Shown here: positions 46,400 to 59,250 of the stretch, in pieces
Layout of the letters: each line of letters starts with the position of its first letter
Numbering within the stretch: position 1 is the stretch's first letter
From: Paramarasmius palmivorus
Taxonomy: Eukaryota; Basidiomycota; Agaricomycetes; Agaricales; Marasmiaceae
Assembly: GCA_037176845.1 (NCBI GenBank)
Contig: JAYKXP010000006.1
Location: forward strand, 682,001-746,000
Length of the DNA: 64,000 nucleotides
Direction of reading: 5' to 3'
Program-made: the position numbers and the translations under genes
Notes under the pieces: model-generated
Seen by the model: the letters and a program-made list of their open reading frames with translations, nothing else
Told to the model about the DNA's origin: nothing
Databases searched by the model: none

Positions 46400-48414
46400 A
46401 TGTCTTTTATTCATCTTCCTTCTATTCCTGGTTGGCGTAGCCAACCTCGTCACTCCTTTAACAAACTTCGTTCGTTCCATCTCTCCCCAGATGTGTCGAT
46501 CCCTAGATCGCCAGCTGAAACTCTCGTTGGATCTCCATCTCCGTCTCCAGCTTCTCCGTCCTTCCCAACTTCTCTTCCCGACAAAGTCGAGAGTCAAGAA
46601 GCTGACTCAATTGTCGAACCTCCAAAGGATGAAGACAAATCCAAGAAGAAGAACCCCCGTGGTCTTTCAATCAACGTTTTAACCCGCGTTGACTCTGATG
46701 GTATGGCGTCCGTGCCTGCTGTATTCTGGCTAGGATTAGCCATTCTCGTGTCTATCATCTTTGTCCTTGCGATGGCTTGCACCTTCTCCGGTGTTCGGGC
46801 CAAAGAAGACCACTTTAAACCCATCTTAGATAATGTGGCCGCAACAAATCCTGGTGTAAGTCTGCTCCGATTCAAGTTCTCCATGCAACAGTATTCAATG
46901 TGTCGTCTAGGTTGTTTTGTTAGGCGAGAACGTCGACATCGATGTCGATGAGCCATCAATTACTATCCGTTGGTCAATCATAGCGTGCGGTGAGGATCAC
47001 GTTCTCCCCGGATCCGTTGGGATACATGGAAGCAGCTCTTGTGGTCTACCCGTACAAGCATTAAACATCTATGTTGATGGGTATGTCGATTCGTGACATT
47101 TCTTCGAATGCCAAAGCTTATCATTGATATAGGGAGACTACTCCGACAGCTACATACAACCCCACGGACATACCTTTTGACCGTAAGAGCGGGGAAAGAC
47201 GCAGGTACGCAGTTATTTTTGGTGTTCCTAGCCCGAGTTGACCCCGAGTTCTCTCAGCATTGAGAACCTCGTTCAGTTTGATTCAGACCACGTCCTTGAT
47301 GTCCATGAAGACTACTTGTACCCCTTCGATCATTATCAGTTAGCAAGCACCCTCCGAGCTACCACACTCACCAATGAATCGGTGGTCATTACAAAGCTGG
47401 CTACCATATCGGAGACTTCCAGCTTCCTCGTTGACACTACGGATGTGGAGAGCTATAGCAGTTTGACGGCGGATAACTCGACGCAGATTCCTTCGAGGGA
47501 TATCGACATGCGGGTGAAGCGACCTTCAAGTGCTCGTGGAGTCGCTCTTCTCTTGTTCGCCGTCAGCTGGTTCCTTACTCACATATGCATTGGACATGTC
47601 GTCATGTCGAGGAAGACTGCAGACCTCAAGATCGTAATAAAGAACCTAATTTCGAGTGGTGTCATCCTCGCAGGAATACCACAACTCAGGGGCAGTATGC
47701 CAGATGCGCCTGGATTTGATGGTGAGCATGACTTATTGTCCACTCTATGTGTTTACTGATAGGATATTGGATAGGTGTTTTGATCGGTATGTCTCGATTC
47801 CTGCGTAGTGTCTATAGGTGCTAAAATCCGTATCAGATACTATCGGTTACTTTCCGCAAATGGTTATTAGCGGATTATGCGTCGTCCTTTTGTTATTGAT
47901 CATGGTGGCGAGAGAGCTTGATGGGGCGCAAAACGGTAGTATTGCGCTTCTCCCGACTCCGCCACAGACGCCGACGAAGTCTGCCAGAAGGCCGTCGTAT
48001 TCCGTCAATTTCAGGAAAATAGGAAGTACCCTGTTCCCGAAACCCAAGGCGAGGCCACCTCCACCACCCTCACCCCAATCAGCTAATAACAGGGAAAGTT
48101 TTGTCTATGATAAGCATAGGATGACAAAACATCTTCAGGTCCGTGGCGTTTTGCATCCCTACAACAACGGGACACTCATCTGAGAATCTTTTGACATGCA
48201 GGGACAGTTCGTGTTTCCCCCAGTACAAAATCCATTCCGAGACCCTCCTTCCCCCAAACGTCTCACCACTGCCAACCTCACCTCTCCAACTCATCGAAGG
48301 TTCAGAACAGAACTCCCCAAGGTGCAAGAAAGAAGTGAACGCGGAAGCCTAGAATCTATTGATTGGGACTTTCGCGATAGAAATTTCGAATCACCACTCC
48401 CACCTAAGTTTTGA
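46400..48414 (+). CDS. DUF4436-like membrane protein
   Basis: Membrane protein with a polar Ser/Pro-rich N-terminus, a first helix VPAVFWLGLAILVSIIFVLA, a large extracytoplasmic domain and further helices near GVALLLFAVSWFLTHICIGH and VISGLCVVLLLLIMVA. The outer domain contains VDIDVDEPSITIRWSII and HEDYLYPFDHYQL, a YPFD-Y pattern that I associate with DUF4436. A cytosolic tail rich in Pro/Ser follows (LLPTPPQTPTKSARRPS and later FPPVQNPFRDPPSPKR). Around eight exons; the last junction reads KHLQGQFVF. Function unknown. Confidence 0.7.
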
Positions 48415-48779
48415 TTGAAGCTGTGGACAGAATTTCCGCGAACCTATCCCGCGGACCGTGCAGGACGATCAAAGGACGATACTGGTGGCCCTGTATATGT
48501 CATTTAGAGTGCAATTAACGGCGTCTGTACCACTCGCCGTGTACATTTACTTTCGTTCATCCGTTCGTATTTTTATTGATTTGTATGTACTTGATATTCG
48601 AATCTATCTATCAGCTTCTTGTACTCGTTCTACATCGCGTCGTGTCACATATTGAATGAAGCGATGGAGTCCTGTCTCCCTCGGCAGCGGCGTTTAGGAA
48701 GCATCATGCCAGGACAAGGCAAGCCCAGTTCGCGTGTGAGACTTAAATAAGAATCTCTTACTTCCTGCAAGCCACGACC
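48415..48779. other. Intergenic, ALG6 promoter
   Basis: 365 bp between two genes on the plus strand. AT-rich; nothing else recognised. Confidence 0.5.
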
Positions 48780-51383
48780 ATGGCAGACTTCCCAGCGGAC
48801 TCAGAGTCATCGACGAGCTCACCATTGACCGAAACTGGTACTTCGACCGCCTCGGTACGAAAACGGAAAATATCAGTGCAGACCTCTGTTCCTTTCCCAA
48901 GACACAGACTGGGAAGCACTTCTACCACCGATAGTCGAAGGCCCTCTTTGACTGCAATCATGTCCTCTGGCTTGAACGGAACAGGAGAAACTGTACGCCG
49001 GTAAGCGACGACATATTTGCATGCGCACGCGTCGATGATGCTCAATTGCTACCTCCATGCCTAGTCAAAGCTCCTCTTCACCCGACAATATCCTCGCACC
49101 CACACCCCGTCGTCATCTTCTCAGCGCACACCAATCCAGATCATGGCTAAGCCAGGAGCAATCACACGACGGACTAATACCATCACCCTCTTCTTCACGT
49201 GGTGTTTCGCCTACGTCGACGACATTCAGCAGGTCTCCTAGTCGCAATATCGATGGTAGCCTCGCAAAGAGGTTGAATTCTCATAGAAGTCTTGGTTCGT
49301 TAGTGGAACGTATGAATGCAACACCTCCGACTCCAGGCTCAGCAGCGTTAGCTTCTCTGAGGGCCTCACACATTGCCACGAAGCAGAGAGGGAATACCTC
49401 TGTTCATTCAGATGAGGGTGGAATGGGAAGACGCTGTATACGGTGGATGCATAAACGTGGCATGAAGGATTGGGTGTTCATTGGGATTTTGTTGGTTGGT
49501 GTGCTGTTTCGGTTTTGCATAGGATTGGGGTCATATTCCGGTGCGGCATTTCTTCATTACACTGACGCGAATTGACGGAAAATATGCAGGCGAGAAGACC
49601 CCTCCGATGTACGGAGACTACGAAGCGCAACGGCACTGGATGGAGCTCACAATTCACTTGCCGATACGCAAATGGTACACGTACGATCTACAATACTGGG
49701 GATTAGATTATCCACCCCTAACAGCCTATGTCTCCTGGTTGTGTGGCAAGGTTGGCTCTTGGATCAATCCTCGCTGGTTTGCGCTCGATACGTCGCGGGG
49801 CTTTGAATCTACTTCAAGTAAATTATTCATGCGAACCACCGTGGTTGTTTCGGATTTACTGGTTTACGTTCCTTCTTTGTATTTCTTCATGAAGCATTGG
49901 TTGGGCACGAGGTCTAAGAGGACACAGGTTTGTGTTCAAATTTTTACGGGAAGCCAACGATACTCAACTTCTTCACAGGAGCTTGCTTTCGCAATCCTAA
50001 TGTTTCAGCCTGCTCTTTTGCTAATTGATTTCGGGCACTTTCAGTACAACTCTGTTATGCTAGGTGGGTTCCCTCGTATCGGATTCAAAACCTCCTTCAA
50101 CTCTCCGTCTCATAGGATTCACCATCCTGGCAATCGACTTTTTTGCTTCTGGTCAAGACCAACTTGGCGCAGTGTTTTTCGTTTTAAGCCTTGGGTTCAA
50201 ACAAATGGCTCTATATTATGCTCCTGCTATCGGAACATACCTACTTGCAAAGTGTATCCTACTTGGCCCGACAGCTGGGTATGCTACACTCCTACTATTC
50301 GCGGTTCATGACAACTGACAGCCTTTAAGCACCCAGCTCTTCGCTCGCCTCGCGGTCACGACCGTCGCCACGATGGTAATCCTCTTCCTTCCATTCTTAC
50401 CCCCGCTCGCACCATTCTCCGCAATCATGCATCCAATAACCCGCATATTCCCCTTTGCCAGAGGCTTGTTCGAAGACAAAGTGGCCAACTTTTGGTGTGC
50501 ATCGAATGTCGTCTTCAAATGGAAGAATTGGGCATCTCCACCCCTTCTCGTTAAGATATCGACAGCGCTTACTCTACTAGGCTTTCTACCTGGAACAGTA
50601 GTGATGCTAAGATCAGCATTCAAGCTATCTGGGAAGGAAGCGGGCGCAGACGAGCAGACTACGACCCAGCCCTCGAAAAAAGAGCCTACACCTCTCCTTC
50701 CTTTGCTCCCCTACACCCTTTTAAATTCGTCCCTTTCCTTCTTTCTATTTTCATTCCAAGTGCACGAGAAGACGATTCTTCTACCGCTCATGCCACTCAC
50801 TTTGCTGTTATCTGGAGCTGCTCAAGATTCGTCAGTCTTTGAGTGGGGTGCCCTCGTAAACAACGTTGCTGTTTTCAGGTAAGATTGTGTCCATTAGACT
50901 TGTTCTTCGGTATCCTCATCGTTATCGATGTTCTAGCATGTGGCCGCTACTTAAGAGAGACGGACTGGGTGTCCCATATCTTGCTCTTTTGCTGCTTTGG
51001 AATAGACTGATAGGCCACAACCCACTCCGATTTCCGGTGAAGAATTTTGTGCAATTACTCTCCATAGTAAGTCTAGAAAACTCTGGATGACATTCACTGT
51101 TGAACTCACTCTGAACTAGAACGTTTATGCGGCCGCTGCGATTCTACATTTGCTAGAAATGGTGGTTACGCCACCGGAGAGGTATCCGGACTTGTTCCCC
51201 GTCTTGAACGTGCTTGTGAGCACGCCTGTGTTTGCGTTGACTTGGCTGTGGAGTATAAAGTCTTGCGTTGAGGTGGGCTGGGCAATCGGGGGACTCGGAG
51301 GAAAAGGTGTACCAAGCGTGGATGGGAGGCGGATGCGAGAAAGAACGCTCTCGGTAATGAGTGATGCCAGTGCGAAAGAGTAG
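48780..51383 (+). CDS. ALG6: Dolichyl-P-Glc:Man9 α-1,3-glucosyltransferase
   Basis: ER enzyme that adds the first glucose to Man9GlcNAc2-PP-dolichol in N-glycan assembly. The family motif PPMYGDYEAQRHWMELT, with the catalytic Asp of the first luminal loop, is followed by WYTYDLQYWGLDYPPLTAY. Later helices include FQPALLLIDFGHFQYNSVML and FTILAIDFFASGQDQLGAVF, then FQVHEKTILLPLMPLTLLL. HFQYN and the HEK of FQVHEKTILLP are diagnostic. A Ser/Arg-rich N-terminal extension of about 200 residues precedes the first helix (WVFIGILLVGVLFRFCIG); yeast Alg6 has only about 40. About nine exons; ends SVMSDASAKE. Confidence 0.95.
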
Positions 51384-52925
51384 AATGTAGATGTAACTTA
51401 TATTGACTGCTTGCGCGACCAGTTAGGACCGGTTGCACTTTCCGAGTCATTGGTCAAAGCATGCGGTTTGCATCCGGTGATCACGATTCGGCAATCAGTA
51501 AACCACGCGACGTAAAACCTTGATCAGTGATGTGAATCTTGTGCACCTTCTGCCGGTGCAAACAGCGATTCAGGTTGGGTACATAGTCCACTGTCCATGG
51601 TAAGCCTTCTTCATTCAACCACTAACACGATTTCTTCATTTGACTCCGACACAAAATTCCCTCGTTTATTCCGGACGTTACAGCGCCTTTCGACTTTCAC
51701 GGGTCCGAGACCTCAAACAGTTGCTTCATTGCAGGTTCGCAATTTACATCAACTATTTGCACCGAAAAGTAGATATGATGCACGATGCATGAATTAGAGC
51801 CAAGGACATGAAAGCCATCAAGCTCAGGTGTAGGGACTTCACCGACTTTGGCCGCTCACATTTGGAGATGAACCCATGAATTACAGCCATCTACGCCCCT
51901 GGCTTGGTCTCCTGGGTTCCCATTATACTTCAAATGCGTGCCCAGAGGTCTGTAGACTGTCACTTGAATCATCTATCTATCGTCTATCATTGACCGGTGA
52001 CCGGTGACCCATCATTCTTATTATTCCTGACGTTCCTGGGACCATTCACGGAGGGAATTAAGCCATGGACATCACGATAAGTACTCTGTTCCTTTGGATT
52101 TCCTTTTGACTCTGACGCACGGATCCGGAAAGGTCGAAAATCGATCTCAACTCCTCAACGAGCCAGATTATTCACGTCATGTCGACCTCATTCGCGCAAC
52201 CCAAAGTCATGTTCACCTTGTGCTGACCGACTTGCTCGCCACCTTATAGAACGACTACTACTGGCCTTGAGGAGGGCATCCGGTTCCGGAAACGCGGATC
52301 AAGTTTAATGATACTTTGTACGATGGTCGACATGTTTAGTTTGCCTCTCTCTGAAGCATTCCTCACGTCTCCTTCGCTCCGCCGACCGTGGTATCCAGGT
52401 GTCCTGGGCTACCCGCTTTTGAGTCGGGAGGCCTAAACCGCATTTAGATCTCGCAAAATTAGACAGCGATCTAGCGTCGGTGCTCCTAGTACATCTGATT
52501 CAGGATGACTAGTACTTCATACTGACTGTTAGTGGCGGAGACCTTGTGCTTCTGTCATGGTTGAGGCAAAAAAAACTCTATTGGCAAAAGAGGTCCAATC
52601 AGGGAACCGGAGTTGTTACTTGTACTAGTACATCTTGAAGTAATGACATTTATTGATACTTTAAGATGAGAAGTTCCTCGAACAATCCATGGACAGATGG
52701 GAATGATTGCATATGTCAGCTGTCCGGCCCAGTCTTTTTCGGACTTGGATCCGACTGCGAAGGTTCGGGAGTGCAAGCCGGATTTTGGCCGGAGTTTCGA
52801 TCAAAACTTTTCAAGCCCATTAAACCATCATGCGGGGTGGTCCAGGTCACCGCTTTCCCTTCCCCACCTCGCTCCTCCGTGTTCCATAAGACCTCTGTGT
52901 CTCTGCGGTCCAGCGATTCAGAGCC
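51384..52925. other. Intergenic, upstream of Dal5-type transporter
   Basis: 1.5 kb with no convincing gene on either strand. A short tandem GACCGGT-GACCGGT at 51992-52005 forms overlapping ACCGGT palindromes. Such a long upstream region would fit a regulated transporter promoter. Confidence 0.45.
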
Positions 52926-55132
52926 ATGTCCTCCTCAACGTCGCCCACAAAAGAGCTCAAAGAAGATAATTTTTCCCAGTCAGACGTCACCCAATCGCTC
53001 AAGTATACGAATTATAACCCAGCGGCGGAGAGACGAGCTGTTCGTAGGATGGACTTTGCCATCTTACCCATTATGACTATGTACTATCTCTTGTCATTCC
53101 TGGTGCGTAATCGCTCTTCTTTTTCTATCTCAGGATACTCATAAAGACGCTCTTTAAAGGATCGTGCTAATATTGGGAACGCACGGGTTGCTGGTTTACA
53201 AAAGGCGTTGCATATGACAGATCATCAATACCAGATCGCCGTGACGGTGCTTTATGTGTGCGTCGAAACTCAAACATCGCCTAATATACTCGACACTGAC
53301 TGCTTGTTGAAGCCCGTACATCTGTGCCGAATTACCCGCCAATCTATTGCTGCGTAAAATTGGACCTCGGTCAGTGGAAGGCTTTTCGTCGAGGGCCTAC
53401 CGTACTCATTGGGAATAACAGGATAGTGATGCCTGTATTGCTCACAATCTGGTGAGATGTTTGACGCCGTGAAATCATCCGGAGACAACTAACTGAGTGT
53501 TCTAGGGGAACCATTGTGACTCTACAAGGTAATTGAACACGCATCCTGGCACTGAAATCGTTTACTCAAGCCAAACAAAGGATTGGTGTCCAGTTATGCA
53601 GGACTTGTGGTTATTCGAGCACTATTGGGATTAGTCGAAGGGCCCATGTTCCCCGGTATTGTTCTGTATCTCTCTGGATTCTATACTCGAAGAGAACTTT
53701 CGATGCGGTAAGCGGTCAGCTCGCTGCCAATAAAATTCTCTCGCTAAACTCTCTGAAGTATCGCTATCTTCTTCTCTTCAGCTTCGGTAAGCAACACATC
53801 GACAGCAAGACGTCACGTTCTAACGCCTTCACCAGCTTTCCGGTGCTTTCTCTGGATTATTAGCTGCTGGAATCGAGAACATGGAAGGAATCGGCGGCAG
53901 ACCAGGATGGGCATGGATCTTCATTTTGGTTCGTCGCCAAGAATTCGGTAATATGACTCGTTCTGACCGGACTTTTGCAGGAGGGTCTTTTCAGTGTCAT
54001 CATCGGTGTTATCGGCTTTTTCGTTACTCCGTCAACGCCCAGAGATGTCAAATACTTTGTTACCGAGGAAGATAAAGAGTGAGTGACAACATTTTCATCT
54101 AGAAATCACGACTGACTAGTGTGATATGTATACGTTAGTATCATCGAAAGACGCCTTATCGCGGACAGGCCCTCAGTCTCCCCTAACGACCACTTTAGCT
54201 TCAAAGAAGTTTTCCGCTCTATCACGTCTCCTCATGTCCTTCTGGTGTTTGTCATGTTCTACATGCTCGGTACCACACTTTACGGTTTAGCCTTGTTCTT
54301 GCCTTCCATTGTGAACCAGCTTGGCTTCAGCCCCAATCACTCGCAACTTCTCAGTGTCGGACCGTTCGCTGCCGGATTCTTTTGTACGTACCATCTATGT
54401 GTTCCAGGACTTGACTAAACTGCTTTCTTCCTGTAGTGACCATGGTTTCTGCCTACTGGTCTGACAAGAACCAAGCGCGCGCTATCCCAGCTGCAGTCAT
54501 CTCTCTCCTTGCAGTCGCCGGCTATGCCATGTACCTGAGTAAGGTTTCTGCAGCAATATTTCGCGTCCGCCCATACTGATATCTTTTGTCTGACAGAGGC
54601 GGAATCAAAGTTTGTGGCGTATGGATCACTGTATTTGACGGTGCCTGGCGTCTATGCGGGAGCACCCGTGATCGCCGCCTGGATGTCAAACAATTCAGAA
54701 CCATACTATAGACGTGCGACTAGTATCGCCTTTGGATTTATCGCCACCAACTCTGTAAGGACGTTCCTCCGATAGCTTGACGTGATTCTGACCGGGCGAT
54801 GTTAGGGTGGTATCACGAGTACATGGCTATTCCCAACAAAAGAAGGCCCTAAATTCAGAAAGACTACCATCCTTGACATGGTGTTGTGAGTAGATGGATT
54901 ATCCGCATAATATTCGAGGTACTGATACCGACTTTGCTTCTCCTTCAGCTCTGCATCTATTGTCGTATTGGCCATTATAAACGCCCTTTATCTCAGCCGT
55001 CAAAACAGACTAAAGAAAGAGAGACGCGCGGAGATTTTGGCGCCATACGCAACAGCCGAAGAACCTGATGGTGGCGAGAGGGCATGGATGGACCTTGGAG
55101 ATCGTCATCCGGATTTCAAATACACGTACTGA
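52926..55132 (+). CDS. MFS anion transporter, Dal5/allantoate permease type
   Basis: Twelve-helix transporter of the anion:cation symporter family (yeast Dal5, Tna1, Vht1), carrying organic anions such as allantoate, nicotinate or biotin. Spliced segments: RRMDFAILPIMTMYYLLSFL then DRANIGNARVAGLQ, YQIAVTVLYVPYICAELPAN, LLLRKIGPR, IRALLGLVEGPMFPGIVLYL, YTRRELSMRIAIFFSSASLS, GAFSGLLAAGIE and RPGWAWIFILEGLFSVIIG. The family DRANIGNA and RPGWAWIFILEG motifs are intact. At least ten very short introns. C-terminus ends HPDFKYTY. Confidence 0.92.
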
Positions 55133-55915
55133 ACTATCTCATCCCATTCCTTACGATGTGTGTATCGCGTTCTGCCATCTTCCTCGGTTTTGTATAATAT
55201 CTGACTATCTGGGTTAGTGTTCGGCTCGTTAATACGATTGTAGCCATCTATATTCTAACTACGACACATATATAACATAGCTATACTTATGGGATTGCAA
55301 AATACTACCAGTGTTGCAATTGGATGGATAATCATCTCGTTGCCCCCTCATAAGTACGGGAGAAGCAACAGTTCGTGATATCCTTCCCTGAAAATATCGA
55401 CGAACTCGATGGATAGCCAGAGGCTATGCAAGTCCGCAGAGGATCACGGTGTAAATGATTACCTTGAAAGAGTAGCCATCATGCATCAGCTGCAGAACTT
55501 GACATAGGATTTAAACTAATGTTTATCACAGGCCTGGACAATGACGGGTCGAAGAACGAGGGGGATGATAAAACTCGCTATAGAATTTGAATACGTCCAG
55601 ACTTCAAATCTACATATTCTATCTCGCAATGTGTGGATCGCGTTCTGTCGTCTGGATTAGTTTGTGAGCTGTTAGTTCGATTGTATTCTAAATACAATGT
55701 ACATATATAAAATAGATTCCACAATACTACCTGTGCTCGCTGGTTGATAATCATCTAGCTACAGGCAACCTCACCCTTCCCCCACACGGGAGAAGCAGCA
55801 ATTGGTGACGTTTGACATCCTCTCTGGCCCAAGGCTGACGCAAAAGTCAACCACTGATGTGGATAGGAGATAGCAACATCAGTTTGATGGAATGCCAAAG
55901 GCTATGCGAGTCCAA
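55107..55915. repeat. Diverged direct duplication of non-coding DNA
   Basis: The stretch from the end of the Dal5-type gene (about 55107-55425) recurs in the same order about 495 bp downstream (about 55603-55915). Matching landmarks: TTCAAATacac / TTCAAATctac; ATCGCGTTCTG in both; ATACTACC; GATAATCATCT; ACGGGAGAAGCA; AGGCTATGCAAGTCC / AGGCTATGCGAGTCC. The copies are clearly diverged. The region carries no recognised gene. Confidence 0.7.
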
Positions 55916-56061
55916 CTTGCAGTACTTCCTGGTGCTATACTTGGAAAGCCGACTAGCTGAATCGACCATCCAGCCAAGAAATCCAAAGCCTGTCTGTCTG
56001 CCTTGTGCTGGCACAGTCCGCACCCCAATCCCACCCAATGTTTGGTCCCAGGACTTCCATT

Positions 56062-56899
56062 CTAGCCCCTGATACTGCGAGATGATAACCAATGCCGGAA
56101 AACAAAATACACCAAAGTAGCGATGACCATGCTGATGGAAAGAACCGTTTTTGTGCCAATAACCGAACTTTCATGCTCCACCTGTTGTATATAGCACACA
56201 AGATCTCTATCCTCAGATCAAATGGGTGTAACACAGAATGGGGAAACGTACCACAGATGCAAATGGAGACAGTATGGGAATGGTGAAGTGAGCGTAGGAC
56301 TTGGCACGAGGGTCGTTGCGAGGATTTATGGGTGCGCTGGTGACGTATACAAAGAATAGTGCCCCGGCAAATAGAACTAGCACGCCAATGAGGATAATCT
56401 AAGTTGGGAGATGAGATGTTGAGTAACGATGGATGGAATGTCACTGACAATGAGTTTTTCTAGTTTGGACAGCCTTTCATCGTGCGCTTTGCTTAGAGCA
56501 GCAACTTCAATCTTATTCCCAGATATTAGATGAGAATTTTTCCACAAGATTATCTGGACCTACCGCTCGCCTTTCCTCCTGGTATCGTGTTAGATCTCGC
56601 ATTTCCCACTGATGCTCCGTCCTTGCAGTGAGCAGGGTTTCTGCCGTCAACGCCCGCGAAGCCCAGTATTGTTCATTGCGAGATTTGGGAAGTACACTTG
56701 ACCAATTCCAAGTCATTACTGCGGACGAAGAAGAGACCGCTGGTGCCGAGTTATGGTGGTCGAGTGTCGGCTTCGAGACAGTCCCAAGAGCTTCCTTCAT
56801 TGTCCTTGACATGACGGCGCCCGATTCTGCCGTGAATGGATTTCGCTTTGGACTAGCGGGTTCGCTGGTAGTGTTCCTGTTCTTGACGAGTTTGTTCAT
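56062..56899 (-). CDS. Coiled-coil protein with two C-terminal helices
   Basis: Four exons (56564-56899, 56449-56511, 56252-56398, 56062-56181), all phase 0, give 221 residues. A polar N-terminal ~70 residues is followed by a charged helical stretch (TEHQWEMRDLTRYQEERRA then IEVAALSKAHDERLSKLEKL), likely a coiled coil. It then has a first membrane segment IILIGVLVLFAGALFFVYV, a loop containing a Pro pair, and a second segment TVLSISMVIATLVYFVFRHW. Ends SRSIRG. Two membrane segments behind a coiled coil recall mitochondrial or ER anchor proteins, but I do not recognise the family. Confidence 0.65.
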
Positions 56900-57255
56900 G
56901 GTTCAGAGAGGTGCTTGGTCGCCGCCCTTTTTATGGTGAAACTTTGGTTGAAACGTTGCCAAAACGTTTCCCTCGCGTGCTTCCAAGTTCGAAACTATGA
57001 GATTCAATCCTAGTCAGATATTCCGTATACACACACACACCTAGATGAGCAATTAATGCTTCAAGCGACGCTGCTGTTTCATGCGAGGGGGACAGGAAAG
57101 GAGAGGCATTAGCGCCCGGTAGTCTGTCTCAGGCGCCTTGCCCCGCTCTTGCCGTCTCCTGCCATAGTGATAGTCCACAAGCATTGACTAGCAGTAAGTC
57201 TGTGATATCGGAAAGGCAATTTGAGCCAGATTCTCACTTATTTACAGTCTTGAAT
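56900..57255. other. Divergent promoter region
   Basis: 356 bp between the coiled-coil gene and the DUF202 gene; contains a short CA repeat near 57029-57041. Confidence 0.5.
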
Positions 57256-57721
57256 ATGGCGAGCGGACTTCTTATCGATAATACTGGCAGCACGGCCAGA
57301 GATTTCTGCATGCTCGAGCGGAACCTTCTCTCACATGTCAAGCTTGCTCTACTGCTGTTCCTCGTCTCTTGCTCGCTTCTCCTACATTCTCGTCTTATTC
57401 CCGATTCAGAAGGTGACGGAGCTGGTGATAGCATCGGAAAGTCAATGCTGGGTCTCCCCCTTGCATCAGTAGAGATGGTAGCGGCTTTATTGGTCCTTGT
57501 CGGCGGCCTTTGGGAGTACCATAACGGATTCAAGGATTTGATGGATATGAGAGCGTTTTTGGCAGGAAAGAAGTATGTCTCAACGTCAAATTAAACCGGT
57601 TGGAATCGTGTGTTGACTTGAAGCCCACTCATATAGACCCCATCTGGTATTAATGACTTGCGTAGTCGCCATTGTCATTGGGACCTGTATCATACTGTTG
57701 GTTGAAGAGAGTGGATTTTGA
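57256..57721 (+). CDS. DUF202 small membrane protein
   Basis: Two exons (57256-57572, 57637-57721) give 133 residues. DUF202 signature: NTGSTARDFCMLERNLLSHV followed by helix KLALLLFLVSCSLLLHSRL, then a second helix ASVEMVAALLVLVGGLWEY and a third VLMTCVVAIVIGTCIILLV. The RDF..LERN.L pattern at the start of helix 1 is the family mark; bacterial YidH and fungal relatives share it. Function unknown. An upstream start through an additional exon is possible. Confidence 0.8.
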
Positions 57722-58186
57722 TATAGTGACGAGGGCATGGTGAGTCGCCACAACATTTCCATAGCAATCGTTTTCTCAGTTTGGGGCATTTTGTCCAATA
57801 CCGCAACAGCCGCACAACGATATACATAACCAGATCTACCATATATGAGATCGCTAGGGATTCGGGCAGGTAGTACAGATGATCAGCACGGCCGCAGCGA
57901 TTGAGTCGAGGCATGGTTCAACGTTCATCCCAGCTCCCAACACCGCAAACCACCGTCAATCACCGGGATTCACATTTACACTCCATCGGTTCGCAGGTTG
58001 CACGGAGCAGCCCCAAGTCGCTCATGTTGTAGTCTTTGTACCCTGGTCGTCAGGTGTAATGATTTACCCTACAGAAATGAAACAAAAGATGAAAACAGCT
58101 ATGATACAGTGCATATATCCAGACCAAGTGTACAGAATGAGGTAAAAGCTCCAAAACAATGAATGAGATGTATAGCCTCCATGACC
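57722..58186. other. Intergenic, convergent 3' ends
   Basis: 465 bp between two convergent genes. No other feature recognised. Confidence 0.5.
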
Positions 58187-59250
58187 TTAGACAACTACGG
58201 GCTGATTACCCCTTCGCAAGTCATCCTTCGGTCTGCGCATGCCGCTCGGGGTGCCTGCAGGCACTGCGAACCCTACACCACGCGGTGAAGGCGTGTGCTG
58301 ATGCGGCTCCTCGAATCGAGGACGGGAACGCGGCGATTTTTCAGCCGTTGTCTTTTGAGTCAATATGGATTTCAATATAGGTTCCTCGCGGGACGGCCGA
58401 GAGGAATGTGAATGAGGGCTGGAAGGCCGTGATCTCGCTGAGGTTTGCGACCTTGTAAGAGACGGATCACGAGCTTCCTCAAATGTAGACCTATGTGACC
58501 GCTCAACGGAAGAGGATGTTCGAGGTTCGGCGACAGTCCGGGACCGTCTAATATCGTCTTTTCTGGGAACGGGAGGACTCTGCAATTTGTCGTGGTGGCG
58601 ACTAATTGCAGCGGTCGTGGCTGATCGCCCTACGGTCGGGACATCTGCACGCCTAGGGGTGTCGTGTGACTTGAAGAAAGAACGTTTTGGTGACTTCTCT
58701 GGCGATGGTATACGTTGCAGTCCTTCGTTGGTTCTGGAGGCGAGTAAACTGTCAACGACACCCTTCATCTTCGGTAGAGTGGCTTTCCGGGCAACGGATA
58801 TGAACTTGGAACGTGGGGATTTAGGTGATTTAGGCGGTGTGTTTACCGCTTCAGATGTGGGGGATGTTGCGATCTGGGACGAAGAAAGAATATCGTGAAA
58901 AGACTTGGGTGCAGGGCCTGTGCTATTTGCTTTTGCAGCAGCCAACATCTTGGCTCCTAAAAGGATTCAATCATGTTAGTGATGGGGACGAGTTGCGCAG
59001 TCAAAGATGTAACTAACTGGTTTCGTAGAAGTCTGGCACTGGGGTCAAAGTCCCATACTCCATGCCTGGCTCTGAGCGCCATTGTCTGCCCTCGTTGTCT
59101 TCGTAAGTGTATCGACCGGTGTCTGCGTCGTATCCGGTACGCGTGAAGCCTTCAGGGAGACGGTGTGCGCTCTTTCACAAAGATCAGAACCTGAGGGAAT
59201 GGGCGTAAAGGGAAGTAACTCACATCTTCGTACTGTGTCCAGCGACCCAT
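58187..59250 (-). CDS. Paralogue 1 of a tandem pair, unknown function
   Basis: Starts MGRWTQYED, then an intron, then SAHRLPEGFTRTGYDADTGR, YTYEDNEGRQWRSEPGMEY and GTLTPVPDFYE. A Ser/Arg/Pro-rich, probably disordered region of ~250 residues follows, containing KSFHDILSSSQIATSP and LPKMKGV. The RLPEGFTR.GYD.DTG.Y...D.EG block is a small domain I have the impression of seeing in many mushroom proteins, without an established role. Its neighbour at 60042-61294 has the same domain order. Three exons. Confidence 0.7.

Noticed and set aside
56628..56939. Plus-strand frame with a hydrophobic end opposite the coiled-coil gene
   Set aside because: The minus-strand gene has four phase-matched exons and a coherent layout; the plus frame is its shadow.
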